Origin: an uncultured Craurococcus sp. | GTDB taxonomy: Bacteria > Pseudomonadota > Alphaproteobacteria > Acetobacterales > Acetobacteraceae | DNA length: 55,509 bases | Direction: 5' to 3' | Assembly (NCBI GenBank): GCA_902805545.1 | Contig: CADCTD010000094.1 | Coordinates: 1 to 55,509, forward strand | Shown here: positions 24,169-34,915 of the stretch, one piece after another | Layout of the letters: each line of letters starts with the position of its first letter | How positions within the stretch are numbered: the stretch's first letter is position 1 | Notes under the pieces: generated by a model | The model's input: the letters and a program-made list of their open reading frames with translations, nothing else | What the model was told of the DNA's origin: nothing | Database searches by the model: none | Made by a program: the position numbers and the translations under genes

Positions 24169-25017
24169 GTGCTGAGACGCTTCCTGCTAACTGCCCCGCT
24201 GCTGGCCCTGGCCTTCGCCGCCCCGGCGCAGGAGGCGGATCATCCTCAAGGCCGGCCGCTCGTCGTCGGCTCGGATTTCGGCGTGGCGCCCTGGATGGTG
24301 CGCGGGGCCAACGGGCCGGAGGGCTTCGGCGTCGACCTGATGACGGAGATCGCCAGGCGGCTTGGGCGGCCGGGCGTCGAGATCGTCGATGTCAATTTCT
24401 CCGGGCTCTTCGCGGCGCTGTTCGCCAGGCGCTTCGAGTTCACCGCCAACCCGCTGAACATCACCGAGGAGCGGGCGCAGCGGATGCTTTATACGGAGCC
24501 CTTCTTCGCCACCGGCAACGGCTTCATCACCCGGCGCAGCGACAGCATGGCGGGGCTGGAGGCGCTGAAGGGCAAGGCGATCGCGGTCAACCGCGGCACG
24601 ATCAGCGATACCTGGGCGACGGCGAATGCCGAGAAATACGGATTCGAGGTGCAGCGCTACGACACCTTCCCCGATAGCGTGCAGGCGGTGCTGACGCGGC
24701 GGGCCTTCGCTGCCATCAACGAGATCCCGACGACGGTCTATGCCGCCAGCCAGAACCGGCAGATCACCGTCGCCTTCAAGGATTATACGGGGCGGAATTT
24801 CGGCATCGCCTTCCGACTGGAAAGCCGGGAGTACCGCAACCGGGTCGAGGAGATCCTGGAATGCATGAAGGGCGATGGCTTCCTCGCCCGACTGCATGAG
24901 AAGTGGTACGGGGCGCCGCCCGATGCGGGGTCCTCCATGACGCAGGTCTTCCCGGGCTACGGGCCGCCGGGCCTGCCGGGCTTCGAGGATTCGGCGCACA
25001 CGCCACGCTGCAGCTAG
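24169..25017 (+). CDS. ABC transporter substrate-binding protein, polar amino-acid type
   Basis: Periplasmic solute-binding protein of family 3 (SBP_bac_3), probably capturing an amino acid or opine-like solute. The 282-aa precursor starts at GTG with an AAGGAG ribosome site and has a Sec signal peptide (LLTAPLLALAFAAPAQ). Family features are GFGVDLMTEIARRLG, TANPLNITEERAQRMLYTEPF and the interdomain GKAIAVNRGTISD. It is followed immediately by two permeases, but no ATPase gene lies in this cluster, so the ATP-binding subunit must be encoded elsewhere. The ligand cannot be told from sequence alone. Confidence 0.9.
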   Translation: MLRRFLLTAPLLALAFAAPAQEADHPQGRPLVVGSDFGVAPWMVRGANGPEGFGVDLMTEIARRLGRPGVEIVDVNFSGLFAALFARRFEFTANPLNITEERAQRMLYTEPFFATGNGFITRRSDSMAGLEALKGKAIAVNRGTISDTWATANAEKYGFEVQRYDTFPDSVQAVLTRRAFAAINEIPTTVYAASQNRQITVAFKDYTGRNFGIAFRLESREYRNRVEEILECMKGDGFLARLHEKWYGAPPDAGSSMTQVFPGYGPPGLPGFEDSAHTPRCS

Positions 25018-25024
25018 CCGCTCC

Positions 25025-25696
25025 ATGGAGCGGCTGGCGGAATACTACCTCAACTTCGAGGTGCTTGGGACCTATGGGCCCGGCATCGCGGCAGGGCTCT
25101 GGGTGACGCTGGCGGCGGCCATCGCCACGGTGGTGCTCGGCATCGGGCTCGGGCTGATGATGGCGGTGGCGCTGGCGGCGCGGGTGCCGGTGCTGCGGGC
25201 GGTGATCGTCATCTGGGTCGAGCTGTTCCGGACGCTGCCGCAGCTCGCCGTGATCATCGTGCTTTATTTCGGCCTGCCCTATGCGGGGGTTACGCTCTCG
25301 CCCTTCTGGGCGACGGTCGGGGCGCTGGGGGCGGTGCTCTCGGCCTTCGCCGCGGAGATCTTCCGGAGCGCGATCCAGGCCTTGCCGCGCGGCCAATGGG
25401 ATGCGGCCTATGCGATGGGCTTCCGCTTCGGAGGAGCCTTCTTCCTCGTCATCCTGCCGCAGGCGGTGCGGCTGGCGATCCCGTTGCTGACCAACCGGGC
25501 GATTGCCATCACCAAGGGGACGGCGCTCGGCACCGCCGTCTCGCTCTCCGAGGTGCTGGGGCGGGCGCAGAGCGCAATGGCGATCGCGGCCAACCCCTCG
25601 CCGCTGACGCTCGCGGCGGCGCTCTACCTGGTGCTGTTCCTGCCGCTGGTCGTCGCCAGCCGCTGGCTGGAGGCACGGCGGGTGGTGCCGCGGTGA
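25025..25696 (+). CDS. Amino-acid ABC transporter permease (HisMQ family), first subunit
   Basis: Inner-membrane permease of the polar amino-acid uptake family, 223 aa, with about five transmembrane helices. The N-terminal GIAAGLWVTLAAAIATVVLG and WVELFRTLPQLAVIIVLYFG are characteristic, and the cytoplasmic EAA loop is visible around GQWDAAYAMGFRFGGAFFLV (AxxxGxxxxxxFxxVxLPQA). It starts 7 nt after the binding protein and shares one base with the next permease, so the two should assemble as a heterodimer. Confidence 0.9.
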   Translation: MERLAEYYLNFEVLGTYGPGIAAGLWVTLAAAIATVVLGIGLGLMMAVALAARVPVLRAVIVIWVELFRTLPQLAVIIVLYFGLPYAGVTLSPFWATVGALGAVLSAFAAEIFRSAIQALPRGQWDAAYAMGFRFGGAFFLVILPQAVRLAIPLLTNRAIAITKGTALGTAVSLSEVLGRAQSAMAIAANPSPLTLAAALYLVLFLPLVVASRWLEARRVVPR

Positions 25697-26382
25697 TGCT
25701 GCAGGACCTGATCGACAATTTCGCCGATTGGGAAAGCCTGGTGAAGGTCTGGCCGCTGCTGGCGCAGGGGCTCTGGCTGACGGCGAAGCTGGCGCTGGTC
25801 GCCCTGCCGCTTGGCCTGGCGGCGGGGCTGCTGGTGGGGCTCGGCTGCGCGCTCGGCGGCCGCGCGGTGCGGATCGGGCTGCTCTGCTGGATCGACCTGT
25901 TCCGCGCCTTCCCGGTGCTGGTGCTGCTGGTGCTGATCTATTACGGCCTGCCTTTCCTCGGCCTGACGCTGCCGGCCTTCGCGGCGACGGTGGTGGCGCT
26001 GGTGCTCAACAATTCAGGGTATTACGGCGAGATCTTCCGGGCGGGGCTCGCCAGCATCCCGCATGGACAGAGGGAGGCGGCGGCGGCGCTCGGCCTTTCG
26101 CCGCTCAGGGCCATGCTGCTGGTCGTGCTGCCGCAGGCGCTGCGGGCGGTGATCGCGCCGCTCGCCTCGAACAGCCTGGAGCTGGTGAAGGCGACCTCCA
26201 TCGCCGCCATGGTCGCGCTGCCGGAGCTGCTGCGGAGCGCGCGCGTCGCGCAGGAGCAAACCTACAATCCGACGCCGCTGATGGCGGCGGCGGTGCTCTA
26301 TTTCGCGCTGCTCTGGCCCTTCGCCCATGCGGTGGCGCGGCTGGAGCGGCGCATGCTGGCCGCGAGCGGGGGCGGGCGATGA
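25696..26382 (+). CDS. Amino-acid ABC transporter permease (HisMQ family), second subunit
   Basis: Partner permease of 228 aa. It has LAQGLWLTAKLALVALPLG, the DLFRAFPVLVLLVLIYYGLP segment, and the EAA loop REAAAALGLSPLRAMLLVVL. The ATG at 25696 overlaps the previous stop by one base (TGATG); the longer open frame that begins inside the previous gene is not coding. Its own stop overlaps the SDR gene in ATGA, suggesting that a downstream oxidoreductase is made together with this importer. Confidence 0.9.
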   Translation: MLQDLIDNFADWESLVKVWPLLAQGLWLTAKLALVALPLGLAAGLLVGLGCALGGRAVRIGLLCWIDLFRAFPVLVLLVLIYYGLPFLGLTLPAFAATVVALVLNNSGYYGEIFRAGLASIPHGQREAAAALGLSPLRAMLLVVLPQALRAVIAPLASNSLELVKATSIAAMVALPELLRSARVAQEQTYNPTPLMAAAVLYFALLWPFAHAVARLERRMLAASGGGR

Positions 26383-27134
26383 GGCTCAGGGATCGGGTAG
26401 CGCTCGTCACCGGCGGGGCGTCGGGGATCGGGCGGGCAATCGCGGCGCGCTTCGTCGCGGAGGGTGCGGTCGTCGTCATCGCCGACATCACAACCACCGT
26501 GCGCGAGGGCGGGCAGCCCACGCATGAATGGCTCGGCACCGAGCATGTGCAGGCGGACGTGTCGGTGGAGGCGGAATGCGAGGCGGCGGTCGCGCATGTC
26601 GTAGCAAAGCATGGCCGGCTCGACGTGCTGGTGAACGATGCGGCGGTCAGCCTCGGCAAGACGCTGCTCGACTGCACGCGGGAGGAATGGGACCGGGTGC
26701 TGGCGGTGAACCTCACCGGCTGCTTCCTGATGAGCCGGGCAGCGGTGCGGGCGATGCTGGCGCAGGAGCCGCGCGGCGAGGTGCGTGGGCGGATCGTCAA
26801 CATCTCGTCGCAGCATGGGATGGTCGCCTCGCCTGGAGACGTCGCCTATGGCACCTCGAAGGCAGGCGTTGCCTATTTGACGCGGCAGGTGGCAGTGGAT
26901 TATGCGGCGCAGGGCATCGTCTGCAATGCGGTGGCGCCGGGGAAGATCCTGACGGGGAAGGCCGGGCGCGCCGTCGATCCGGCAATGATCGCCTATTCCC
27001 ATGCCCGCACGCCCTGGCCGCGGCTTGGCAAGCCTGAGGATGTGGCGGGGGCGGCGCTCTTCCTCGCCTCCGATGACGCGATGTACGTCACCGGGGAGAA
27101 CCTGATGGTGGATGGCGGCTGGATGGCCTACTGA
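26379..27134 (+). CDS. Short-chain dehydrogenase/reductase
   Basis: Classical SDR of 251 aa. The NAD(P)-binding motif is TGGASGIGRAIAARF near residue 10, the structural motif DVLVNDAAVS replaces the usual NNAG with NDAA, and catalytic Ser (VNISSQHG), Tyr and Lys (DVAYGTSKAG) are present. The C-terminal TGENLMVDGGW is typical. Asp in VVIADI suggests NAD preference (inference). Overlap with the permease implies that it acts on the imported solute or a product of it; the substrate is unknown. Confidence 0.9.
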   Translation: MRLRDRVALVTGGASGIGRAIAARFVAEGAVVVIADITTTVREGGQPTHEWLGTEHVQADVSVEAECEAAVAHVVAKHGRLDVLVNDAAVSLGKTLLDCTREEWDRVLAVNLTGCFLMSRAAVRAMLAQEPRGEVRGRIVNISSQHGMVASPGDVAYGTSKAGVAYLTRQVAVDYAAQGIVCNAVAPGKILTGKAGRAVDPAMIAYSHARTPWPRLGKPEDVAGAALFLASDDAMYVTGENLMVDGGWMAY

Positions 27135-27137
27135 TCT

Positions 27138-27168
27138 CCCCGCGACGCCGCTGCACGACGCCGCGGGG
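27138..27168. terminator. Hairpin between convergent SDR and deacetylase genes
   Basis: A 7-bp inverted repeat CCCCGCG / CGCGGGG encloses a 17-nt loop that itself contains a 9-bp direct repeat (CGACGCCGC). It lies exactly in the 39-bp space between two converging genes, as a bidirectional terminator would. Confidence 0.45.
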
Positions 27169-27173
27169 CCCCT

Positions 27174-28046
27174 TCAGCTTTGGCCGCGATACCAGTCGAG
27201 CAGCTGCACGCCGTTCCAGTGCAGTACGCCGCGGTGCTTCGCCACATGCTCGTAGAAGCGCTCGAGATACCTGATGCGGTGCGGCTGGCCGGAGATGTAG
27301 GGGTGGATGGCGATGGACATGATCTTCGCCCGCTCCACCCCCTCCTCGTGGAGCCGGTCGAACTGGTCGATGGCGCGCCTCAGCAGGTAGTCGCTCTCGT
27401 GGTGCTGGACCAGCATCATCGGGATGTCGTTCAGCTCCACCGTGTAGGGGAGCGTGACGAGCGGGCCCCGGTCGGTGTGGATGGTGGTCGGCTCGTCGTC
27501 ATAGACCCAGTCGCCGATGTACTGCACGCCGGCTTCGGCCAGGAGCTCGGGCGTCTCGAGCGTCTGGGTCAGGCCCGGGCCGAGCCAGCCGACGGGGCGG
27601 GTGCCGGTGAAGCGCTCCAGCGCATCCAGGGAGCGGTGGATCATGGCGCGCTGGTCGGGCTCCTTGTGGATCGGGCCCTGTTCCCAGGAATGGCCCATGA
27701 ACTCCCAGCCGGCCTCCAGCGCCTGCCGGGCGACGCGCTCGTAATCCTCGCAGACGCGGGCGTTGATGGAGAGGGTGGGCGCGATGCCGAGGCGCTCGAA
27801 CAGCCTGAAGAAGCGCCAGACGCCGACGCGCATGCCGTATTCGTGCCAGGACCAGTTCGGCACGTCGGGCAGCAGCACCTGGCCGGTCGGCGCGGGCAGC
27901 ACCTGGCGGGCCATGGGCTTGCCGATGTCCCAGACCTCGAGGTTGACGATGGTCCAGACGACGATGCGCGCCTCGCCGGGCAGGCGGAGCGGCGGGCGGT
28001 CGACAATGGCGGAATAGGCGGCGCGGTCGCGTGGCTGCATGCTCAT
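27174..28046 (-). CDS. Polysaccharide-deacetylase (NodB/PuuE-like) family protein
   Basis: A 290-aa protein of the carbohydrate esterase-4 / PuuE allantoinase-like superfamily. Visible features are IVVWTIVNLEVWD, the WHEYGMRVGVWRFFRLFERL block of cyclic-imide hydrolase/allantoinase-like members, GWEFMGHSWEQGPIH, GWLGPGLTQTLETPELLAEAG and SIAIHPYISGQPHR, which supply the metal-binding histidines. No signal peptide is seen, so it is probably cytoplasmic and acts on a small amide or ureide rather than on a polymer. It lies convergent to the ABC/SDR operon and divergent from an amidohydrolase. Confidence 0.85.
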   Translation of the reverse strand: MSMQPRDRAAYSAIVDRPPLRLPGEARIVVWTIVNLEVWDIGKPMARQVLPAPTGQVLLPDVPNWSWHEYGMRVGVWRFFRLFERLGIAPTLSINARVCEDYERVARQALEAGWEFMGHSWEQGPIHKEPDQRAMIHRSLDALERFTGTRPVGWLGPGLTQTLETPELLAEAGVQYIGDWVYDDEPTTIHTDRGPLVTLPYTVELNDIPMMLVQHHESDYLLRRAIDQFDRLHEEGVERAKIMSIAIHPYISGQPHRIRYLERFYEHVAKHRGVLHWNGVQLLDWYRGQS

Positions 28047-28279
28047 CTCGGCGTCTCCGCATGCCCCAGGGGAGGCATTGGCCGGTGGGGATACCGGTGA
28101 TGCTGCGGCCCCAGGCCGTCACGCGGGCATCCTCGCCGCGCGGCGCATGGGGCAGCCCCGCCTGGCCTGGCGCCGTTCGAATGGAGGCCAAGGTCGGCCC
28201 GGGGGACGAAGGGGGGCATCGCGGCAGCTTGGCAGCGGCGGGGCCGCACGCCAAGCTCGGCACCCCCGGGGAGACGACC

Positions 28280-29734
28280 ATGGCCCTTCGCTGCGACCTC
28301 ATCATCCGCGACGCGGCGCTGATCGACGGCACCGGCGGCCCGGCGCGGCGGGGGGATATCGGCGTCGCCGGGGACCGGATCGCGGCGCTGGGCGACCTCT
28401 CCGGCGCAAGCGCCGACCGGGAGGTGATGGCCGGGGGCCGGGCCGTGGCGCCGGGCTTCATCGACGCGCATACGCATGACGACCAGGCGGTGCTCTGCGG
28501 GCCGCAATGCATGGCATGCAAGACCTCGCAGGGCGTCACCACCGTGGTGGTCGGCAATTGCGGCATCAGCCTCTCGCCGGTGCCGATGGCGGAACGGCCG
28601 CCCGCGCCGCTCGACCAGGTCTGCGCGCCGGAGTGGTGGATCTTCGACAGCTTCGGCGCCTATGCCGAGCGGCTGCGGCGGGAGCCGGCCTCGGTGAACA
28701 CCCTGGCGCTGATCGGGCACATGTCTCTGCGCCTCGGGGCGATGGGGCGGGACCTCGACCGGCCCGCCACCGACGGGGAGGCGGAGGCGATGCGGCGCAA
28801 GCTCGCCGAGGCGCTGGCCGAGGGGGCGGCGGGGTTCTCGACCGGGCTGTTCTATGCGCCCAGCCGGCACGCGCCGACGGAGGAGGTGATCGCCGTCGCG
28901 GAGGCGCTCCGGGCGGGGCGCGGGCTCTACGTCACCCATATGCGGAACGAGGCCGAGGGGGTGCTCGAGAGCATCGAGGAGACGCTCTCGATCGGCGCGG
29001 CCGTCGGGGTGCCGGTGGTCATCAGCCACCACAAATGCGCCATGCCGGAGAATCACGGGCGCTCGCGGGAGACGCTGGCCGCCATCGAGGCGGGGGCGCG
29101 GCGGCAGCCGGTCGCCTTCGACGTCTACCCCTATGCCGCGGCTTCCACCTCCCTGGCCGCCCGGACGCCGCGGGCGGACGTGCCGGTGCGGATCGCCACC
29201 TCCCTCCCCCATCCGGAGATGGCCGGGCGGATGCTGGACGAGGTCGCGGCGGGGTGGGGGGTGTCCCTGGAGGAGGCGGTGGCGCGGCTGCTGCCGGGGA
29301 CGGGCATCTTCCACAACATGGCCGAGGAGGATGTGCGGCGGATCATGGCCCACCCGATGGCGATGATCGGCAGCGATGGCGGGCCGCTCGCCGCGCATCC
29401 GCATCCCAGGCTCTGGGGGACCTTCCCGCGGGTGATCGGGCATTACGGGCGGGAGCTCGGCCTGTTCAGCCTGGAAGCCGCGGTCCACAAGATGACGGGG
29501 CGGCCGGCCGCGGTCTTCGGCCTGGAGGGGCGCGGGGTGCTGGCGCCGGGGGCCTTCGCCGATCTCGTCCTCTTCGACCCGGCGACCATCGCCGACCGCG
29601 CGAGCTTCGCCGAGCCGCGGCAACCGGCGGCGGGTATCGCCGAGGTTTGGGTGAACGGGCAAACAGCCTATACGGAAGCGGGCGGCGCCACCGGGGCGCG
29701 GTCGGGCCGCCTCCTGCGCCGGGTCGCCCCCTGA
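28280..29734 (+). CDS. N-acyl-D-amino-acid deacylase-like amidohydrolase
   Basis: A 484-aa amidohydrolase-superfamily enzyme of the D-aminoacylase type. The N-terminal beta-sandwich ([20 protein letters not shown]) leads into the metal motif [10 protein letters not shown] (H64, H66), the conserved cysteine C94 in [30 protein letters not shown] and the catalytic-aspartate loop IGSDGGP. These fit release of D-amino acids or acyl groups from N-acyl-D-amino acids. The ATG at 28280 follows a GGGGAG site; upstream frame extensions were not used. Exact substrate is not determinable. Confidence 0.88.
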   Translation: MALRCDLIIRDAALIDGTGGPARRGDIGVAGDRIAALGDLSGASADREVMAGGRAVAPGFIDAHTHDDQAVLCGPQCMACKTSQGVTTVVVGNCGISLSPVPMAERPPAPLDQVCAPEWWIFDSFGAYAERLRREPASVNTLALIGHMSLRLGAMGRDLDRPATDGEAEAMRRKLAEALAEGAAGFSTGLFYAPSRHAPTEEVIAVAEALRAGRGLYVTHMRNEAEGVLESIEETLSIGAAVGVPVVISHHKCAMPENHGRSRETLAAIEAGARRQPVAFDVYPYAAASTSLAARTPRADVPVRIATSLPHPEMAGRMLDEVAAGWGVSLEEAVARLLPGTGIFHNMAEEDVRRIMAHPMAMIGSDGGPLAAHPHPRLWGTFPRVIGHYGRELGLFSLEAAVHKMTGRPAAVFGLEGRGVLAPGAFADLVLFDPATIADRASFAEPRQPAAGIAEVWVNGQTAYTEAGGATGARSGRLLRRVAP

Positions 29735-29786
29735 CCCCGGCGACGCGCGACAGACGCGACAATTTTTCCACGACGATGGGACTGCG

Positions 29787-32700
29787 ATGAGACGCATAAG
29801 GCGTCCAATGACCGACATGCCCGACCACGCCCCGACGCAGGATCTCGTGGACCCCGCCGAGGCTTCCCTGCTGCTGCCCGCCCTGCTGCGCCAGATGAAG
29901 GCGGGCATCGGCGTGTTCGAGCCGGACCTGACGCTGCGCCTCGCCAACCCGGCGCTTGCCACGGTACTGGGGCTGACCATGCGGCCCTTCCGCGGCCAGG
30001 CCCTGGCCGCGCTGCTCGGCCCGCTGGCCGGACCGGCGCTGGCCCCCTTCGAGGCCCCGGCCGGCGGCTCGGCCCGCTGGGTCACGCCGGACGGGCGGCG
30101 GATCGAGGTCGAGGTCGAGGTGCTGGCCGATGGCAACCGGCTCGGCCTGTTCCGCGACGTGACCTGGCAGCAGGAGGCGGAGGAGAGCCTCGCCGAGGCC
30201 CGCAGCCGCACCGAGCTGCTGCTGCGCTACGTCACCGACTGCGTCGTGCTGCTGGACCCGGACGGGGTGATCCTCGAGAACACCGACCGCTCCGGCCGGC
30301 TGCTCGACCTGCCGCCGGAGCTGGTCCAGCCGGGCTGCACCCACCAGGAGGTGCTGCGCTACATGTACCGGCGCGGCGACTACGGCTTCGAGGAGACGGA
30401 GGACGAGTTCGTCGCCCGGCGCCGCGCCGAGATCCTGGCCGCCGGCGACCTCGGCTTCACCGCGCTGATGCCGAACGGGGTCTGGGCGGAATACAATTTC
30501 TGGCCGCGGCGGGACGGCCACCTGCTCATCATCATCCGCGACGTCACCGCGCTGAAGGAGGCGCAGGCGACGCTGGAGGCGGAGCGCGCGCAGGCGCGCC
30601 GGCTGCTCGCCAACCTCTCCGATGCGGTGATGCTGTTCGACGCCGACGGCACGCTGCTCGAGACCAACGGGCATGAGGAGGGGGTGCTCGGCCTGCCGGC
30701 CGAGTTCGGCCAGCCCGGCGCGCGCTTCCAGGATGCGCTGCGCCACATGGTCCGCCGCGGCGATTTCGGCCAGGACCGGCCGGAGGATGCCGAGGTCGCC
30801 ATGCACTGGCTGGCCCTCACCTCGCCCGGCCACAAGCGGCTGGTGCAGCGCTTCGCCAACGGCCGCTGGATCGAGCTGCACTACCACCCGCAGCCGGACG
30901 GCAAGCTCTGCATCGTCGCCCGCGACATCACCGGGATGCGCGAGAGCGCCCTGGCGCTGGAGGCGGAGCGGGCGACGCTGCGCACCGTCATCGACAACCT
31001 CGCCGACGGCGTGATGCTGTTCGACAAGGACTACCGCTGGCGCATCGCCAACCGGCAGCTCATGGAGTTCCTGCGCCTGCCGCCGGAGGTGGCGCATCCC
31101 GGCGCGAGCGGGCGGGACATCCTGCGCTTCCAGGCGCTGCGCGGCGATTTCGGCCCGCCGCCGGAGGAGCCGGCCGCGCTCGAGGCGCTGGTGGAGGAGC
31201 GCGCCCGCGTCATGCTGCAGCCGGGCGGCAACCGTTATGTCCGCAGGACCGCCGGCGGCTACTGGATCGAGTTCAACATGCAGCCCCTGCCGGATGGCGG
31301 GCTGCTCGCCTGCTTCCGCGACATCACCCGCCTCAAGGACCAGGAAGAGGCGCTGGAGGCGGAGCGCACCCTGCTCCGCCGGGTGCTGGACGGACTGCAG
31401 GATGCGGTGATCCTGCTCGACCCGGACGGCGCCATCATCGAGACCAACGGCAAGGCCCCTGCCCTCTTCGGCCTGCCGGAGGAGCTGATGGCGCGCGGCT
31501 CCTCCCACCAGGCGGTGCAGCGCTGGCGCTACCGCCGCGGCGAATTCGGCTTCGACCGGCCGGAGGACGAGGTGGTGGAGGAGCGCTGGGTGACCATGAA
31601 GGCCTCCGAAGGGCCGGTGCCGCTCCGCCTGATGCCGAACGGCAAGTGGGTCGAGAACCAGTTCCGCACCCTCCCCAACGGCCAGATCCTGGCCACCTGC
31701 CGGGACATGACGGCCTTGAAGCTCAACGAGCAGGCGGCGCTGGCCGCCAAGGGCGACGCCGAGGCGGCGCGCGACGCGGCCGAGGCGGCGGCGCGGGCCA
31801 AGGCGACCTTCCTCGCCGCCATGAGCCACGAGATCCGCACGCCGATGAACGGCGTGCTCGGCATGATGGAGATCCTGGAGCGCTCCGGCCTCTCGGCCGA
31901 GCAGGGCCGGGCGCTGGCGGTGATGCGGGAGAGCGCGCAGTCCCTGCTGCGCATCATCGACGACATCCTCGACTTCTCGAAGATCGATGCCGGGCGGCTG
32001 GAGGTGGAGGCGCTGCCCTTCAGCCTGCGCGGCCTGGTCGAGGGCATGATGGAGACGCTGGCGCCGCAGGCCCGCGCCAAGGGCCTCGCCCTCTTCACCG
32101 ACCCGCCCGGGCCGGGGCCGGACTGGGTGACGGGCGACCCGACGCGGGTGCGGCAGATCCTGTTCAACCTGCTCGGCAATGCGCTGAAATTCACCGAGCG
32201 CGGCTTCGTCCGGGTGATGGCCGACACCAGGCCCGAGGCGGACGGGCGGGTGCGGGTCGTGCTGGCGGTGGAGGACAGCGGCATCGGCATGGATGCGGCC
32301 GCGCAGCTCAGGCTGTTCCAGCCCTTCGCCCAGGCCGACAGCTCCACCACGCGGCGCTTCGGGGGCACGGGGCTCGGCCTCTCCATCGTCCGGCGGCTGG
32401 CGCAGCTGATGGGCGGCGACGTGACGGTGGAGAGCACGCCCGGCCGCGGCAGCCGCTTCACCGTGACGCTGCTGCTCGCCCCGGCGGCGGCAGGGCAGGC
32501 GGAGGAGGCCGCGCTGGCCGGCCCGGCCGCCGTGCCGCAGGTGCTGGAGGGGCTGCCGCGGCTGCTGCTGGCCGACGACCACCCGGTGAACCGTGAGGTG
32601 CTGCTGCGCCAGCTTGAGGTGCTCGGCCTCACCGCCGATGCGGCGGAGGACGGGGCGGCGGCGCTGAAGCTCTGGCGGGCGCGGCGGCATGGCATCCTGC

Positions 32701-33281
32701 TGCTCGACCTGCACATGCCGGAGCTCGACGGCTTCGGCCTCGCCCGGCTGATCCGCGAGGAGGAGGCGGCCGAGGGGCTGCCGCGCACCGGCCTCGTCGC
32801 GGTGACGGCGGATGCGCTGAAGGGCGAGGATGCGCGCTGCTATGCGGCCGGGATGGATGGCTTCCTCTCGAAGCCCGTCTCGCTCGATGCGCTGGCCCGG
32901 ACCCTCGGCCGCTGGCTGCCGGAGCTGGCGCCGGAGGCAGCGGCGGATACGATCAGCGGCGCCCTCTTCGACCCGGAGGCGCTGCGCGGGCTGTTCGGGG
33001 CGGATGCGGCGCGGCTGGCGGGCATCCTCGACAGCTTCGCCGCCAATGCCTCGCAGGAGGTGGCGGTGCTGGCCGCGGCGGCGGAGCCGGACCGGCTGGC
33101 GGGGACCGCCCACCGGCTGAAGGGCGCCTCCCACATGGTCGGCGCGCGGCTGCTGGCGGAGCAGGCGGCGCGGATCGAGAGCCTGGCCCGCGAGGGCGAG
33201 CTGGCCGCGGCGCGCCAGGCGGCGGCGGGGATGGAGGCGCTGCTGGCGCAGACGCTGAAGGCGGCGCGGGCCGGGTTGTAG
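29787..33281 (+). CDS. Hybrid sensor histidine kinase with tandem PAS repeats, receiver and Hpt
   Basis: A 1164-aa cytoplasmic phosphorelay protein. After an N-terminal PAS-like domain come four tandem, clearly related PAS_7-type repeats at about 144-258, 272-385, 395-515 and 529-640, each with an LxDGVMLFD-like opening, an RRGDFG-type middle and an IxRDITxLK end. Then follow a coiled coil, HisKA with H681 in [11 protein letters not shown], HATPase_c (N-box LLGNALKFT near 795, EDSGIGM near 828, GGTGLGLSI near 858), a receiver with D974 in [12 protein letters not shown], and a C-terminal Hpt domain with H1109 in [10 protein letters not shown]. No membrane segment is seen. An alternative start is the ATG at 29808. 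Confidence 0.92.
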   Translation: MRRIRRPMTDMPDHAPTQDLVDPAEASLLLPALLRQMKAGIGVFEPDLTLRLANPALATVLGLTMRPFRGQALAALLGPLAGPALAPFEAPAGGSARWVTPDGRRIEVEVEVLADGNRLGLFRDVTWQQEAEESLAEARSRTELLLRYVTDCVVLLDPDGVILENTDRSGRLLDLPPELVQPGCTHQEVLRYMYRRGDYGFEETEDEFVARRRAEILAAGDLGFTALMPNGVWAEYNFWPRRDGHLLIIIRDVTALKEAQATLEAERAQARRLLANLSDAVMLFDADGTLLETNGHEEGVLGLPAEFGQPGARFQDALRHMVRRGDFGQDRPEDAEVAMHWLALTSPGHKRLVQRFANGRWIELHYHPQPDGKLCIVARDITGMRESALALEAERATLRTVIDNLADGVMLFDKDYRWRIANRQLMEFLRLPPEVAHPGASGRDILRFQALRGDFGPPPEEPAALEALVEERARVMLQPGGNRYVRRTAGGYWIEFNMQPLPDGGLLACFRDITRLKDQEEALEAERTLLRRVLDGLQDAVILLDPDGAIIETNGKAPALFGLPEELMARGSSHQAVQRWRYRRGEFGFDRPEDEVVEERWVTMKASEGPVPLRLMPNGKWVENQFRTLPNGQILATCRDMTALKLNEQAALAAKGDAEAARDAAEAAARAKATFLAAMSHEIRTPMNGVLGMMEILERSGLSAEQGRALAVMRESAQSLLRIIDDILDFSKIDAGRLEVEALPFSLRGLVEGMMETLAPQARAKGLALFTDPPGPGPDWVTGDPTRVRQILFNLLGNALKFTERGFVRVMADTRPEADGRVRVVLAVEDSGIGMDAAAQLRLFQPFAQADSSTTRRFGGTGLGLSIVRRLAQLMGGDVTVESTPGRGSRFTVTLLLAPAAAGQAEEAALAGPAAVPQVLEGLPRLLLADDHPVNREVLLRQLEVLGLTADAAEDGAAALKLWRARRHGILLLDLHMPELDGFGLARLIREEEAAEGLPRTGLVAVTADALKGEDARCYAAGMDGFLSKPVSLDALARTLGRWLPELAPEAAADTISGALFDPEALRGLFGADAARLAGILDSFAANASQEVAVLAAAAEPDRLAGTAHRLKGASHMVGARLLAEQAARIESLAREGELAAARQAAAGMEALLAQTLKAARAGL

Positions 33282-33303
33282 CGCCGGCGGCCGGGCATGG
33301 TAT

Positions 33304-33326
33304 GAGCAGGGGCAATGCCCCCTGCT
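33304..33326 (+). terminator. GC-rich hairpin after the hybrid kinase
   Basis: An imperfect inverted repeat (GAGCAGGGGC / GCCCCCTGCTC, one bulged base, 2-3-nt loop) begins 22 nt after the kinase stop. Its right arm is the first unit of the 12-bp tandem repeat at 33318, so it may be a chance product of that repeat. Confidence 0.35.
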
Positions 33327-33358
33327 CCTCCCCCTGCTCCTCCCCCTGCCCCTCCCCC
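33318..33358. repeat. 12-bp tandem repeat upstream of marC
   Basis: CCCCCTGCTCCT occurs twice exactly, followed by a one-base variant CCCCCTGCCCCT and a partial fourth unit CCCCC, all between the kinase stop and the marC start. It is a strand-asymmetric pyrimidine tract and a likely slippage-prone microsatellite. Confidence 0.8.
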
Positions 33359-33372
33359 GACCGGCGCCTGAG

Positions 33373-34044
33373 ATGCTCGACTTCGGCAACGGGGTGCAGA
33401 GCTTCGTCCTCGCCTTCTCGGCCCTCTTCTCCATCGTCAACCCGATCGGGGCGGCGCTGGTCTTCAGCCAGGTGACGGCCGACCGCAGCCATGCGGAGCG
33501 GGTGCTGCTGTCGCGGCGCATCGGCCTCTATGCGGCGGCGATGATGCTCGGGGCGCTCTGGCTCGGCGCCTATGTGCTGGAATTCTTCGGCGTCTCGCTG
33601 CCGGCGCTGCGCATCGCCGGCGGGCTGGTGGTGGCGGTCAGGGCCTGGCACCTGCTGATGGCGCCGGAGGCGATCGAGGCGCGCAAGCAGGAGCAGGCCG
33701 GCGAGGCGACCGGCGCGGCGGATGATGCCTTCTTCCCGCTGACCATGCCCTTCACCACCGGGCCCGGCACCATCTCGGTGGCTGTCGCACTCGGCGCCAA
33801 CCGGCCGGCGGGCGGCATCGGGACGATCCTGCCCTTCTTCGCCGGCGTCTCGGCGGCGGCCATTGCCGTGGCGGTGACGGTCTGGCTCGCCTACTCCTCG
33901 GCGGACCGCCTGACCGGCCTGCTCGGCGAGGCGCGGGCGCGGGTGGTCTCGCGGCTGGCGGCCTTCCTGATGCTCTGCGTCGGCACGCAGATCACCCTCG
34001 GCGGCGTCGTCGAGGTGCTGCGGCCGCTGCTGGCCGCGCGCTGA
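33373..34044 (+). CDS. MarC family integral membrane protein
   Basis: A 223-aa protein with six predicted transmembrane segments of the MarC family, whose transported substrate, if any, is not established. Typical blocks are FSALFSIVNPIGAALVFSQV near the N-terminus, the AGGLVVAVRAWHLL helix, and FFPLTMPFTTGPGTISVAV. The start ATG at 33373 follows the pyrimidine repeat with a poor ribosome site. It converges on the response-regulator gene with only 3 nt between stops. Confidence 0.9.
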   Translation: MLDFGNGVQSFVLAFSALFSIVNPIGAALVFSQVTADRSHAERVLLSRRIGLYAAAMMLGALWLGAYVLEFFGVSLPALRIAGGLVVAVRAWHLLMAPEAIEARKQEQAGEATGAADDAFFPLTMPFTTGPGTISVAVALGANRPAGGIGTILPFFAGVSAAAIAVAVTVWLAYSSADRLTGLLGEARARVVSRLAAFLMLCVGTQITLGGVVEVLRPLLAAR

Positions 34045-34047
34045 GCC

Positions 34048-34761
<714 letters not shown>

Positions 34762-34915
34762 GCGACTCGCTCTCGGAACGGGGCGGCGGAGTGTAACCGA
34801 GGCGGGCCGGTGGGCAAGAGCCATGGGGATGACGCAAAAGCTTCATCGAAGCGCCATTCCCCTTTCCTGGGACGGGCCTAGCTGCTCCACCAAGACCGCA
34901 AGGGACCGACAGGGC

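Noticed and set aside
28047-28279. The 233-bp divergent space before the D-aminoacylase gene considered as a small gene (a frame runs through it).
   Set aside because: The frame continues into the amidohydrolase without a ribosome site of its own, and the 28280 ATG matches the family start.
33318-33358. The pyrimidine direct repeats considered as a CRISPR fragment.
   Set aside because: Units are 12 bp, contiguous and without spacers.
29466-33521. A minus-strand open frame of about 1350 codons over the hybrid kinase.
   Set aside because: Antisense of a real multi-domain kinase; His, Gln, Arg-rich repetitive sequence without recognisable motifs.
34762-34915. The divergent space between the response regulator and phoX considered for a Pho box.
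   Set aside because: No pair of CTGTCAT-like repeats with the right 4-bp spacing was found.
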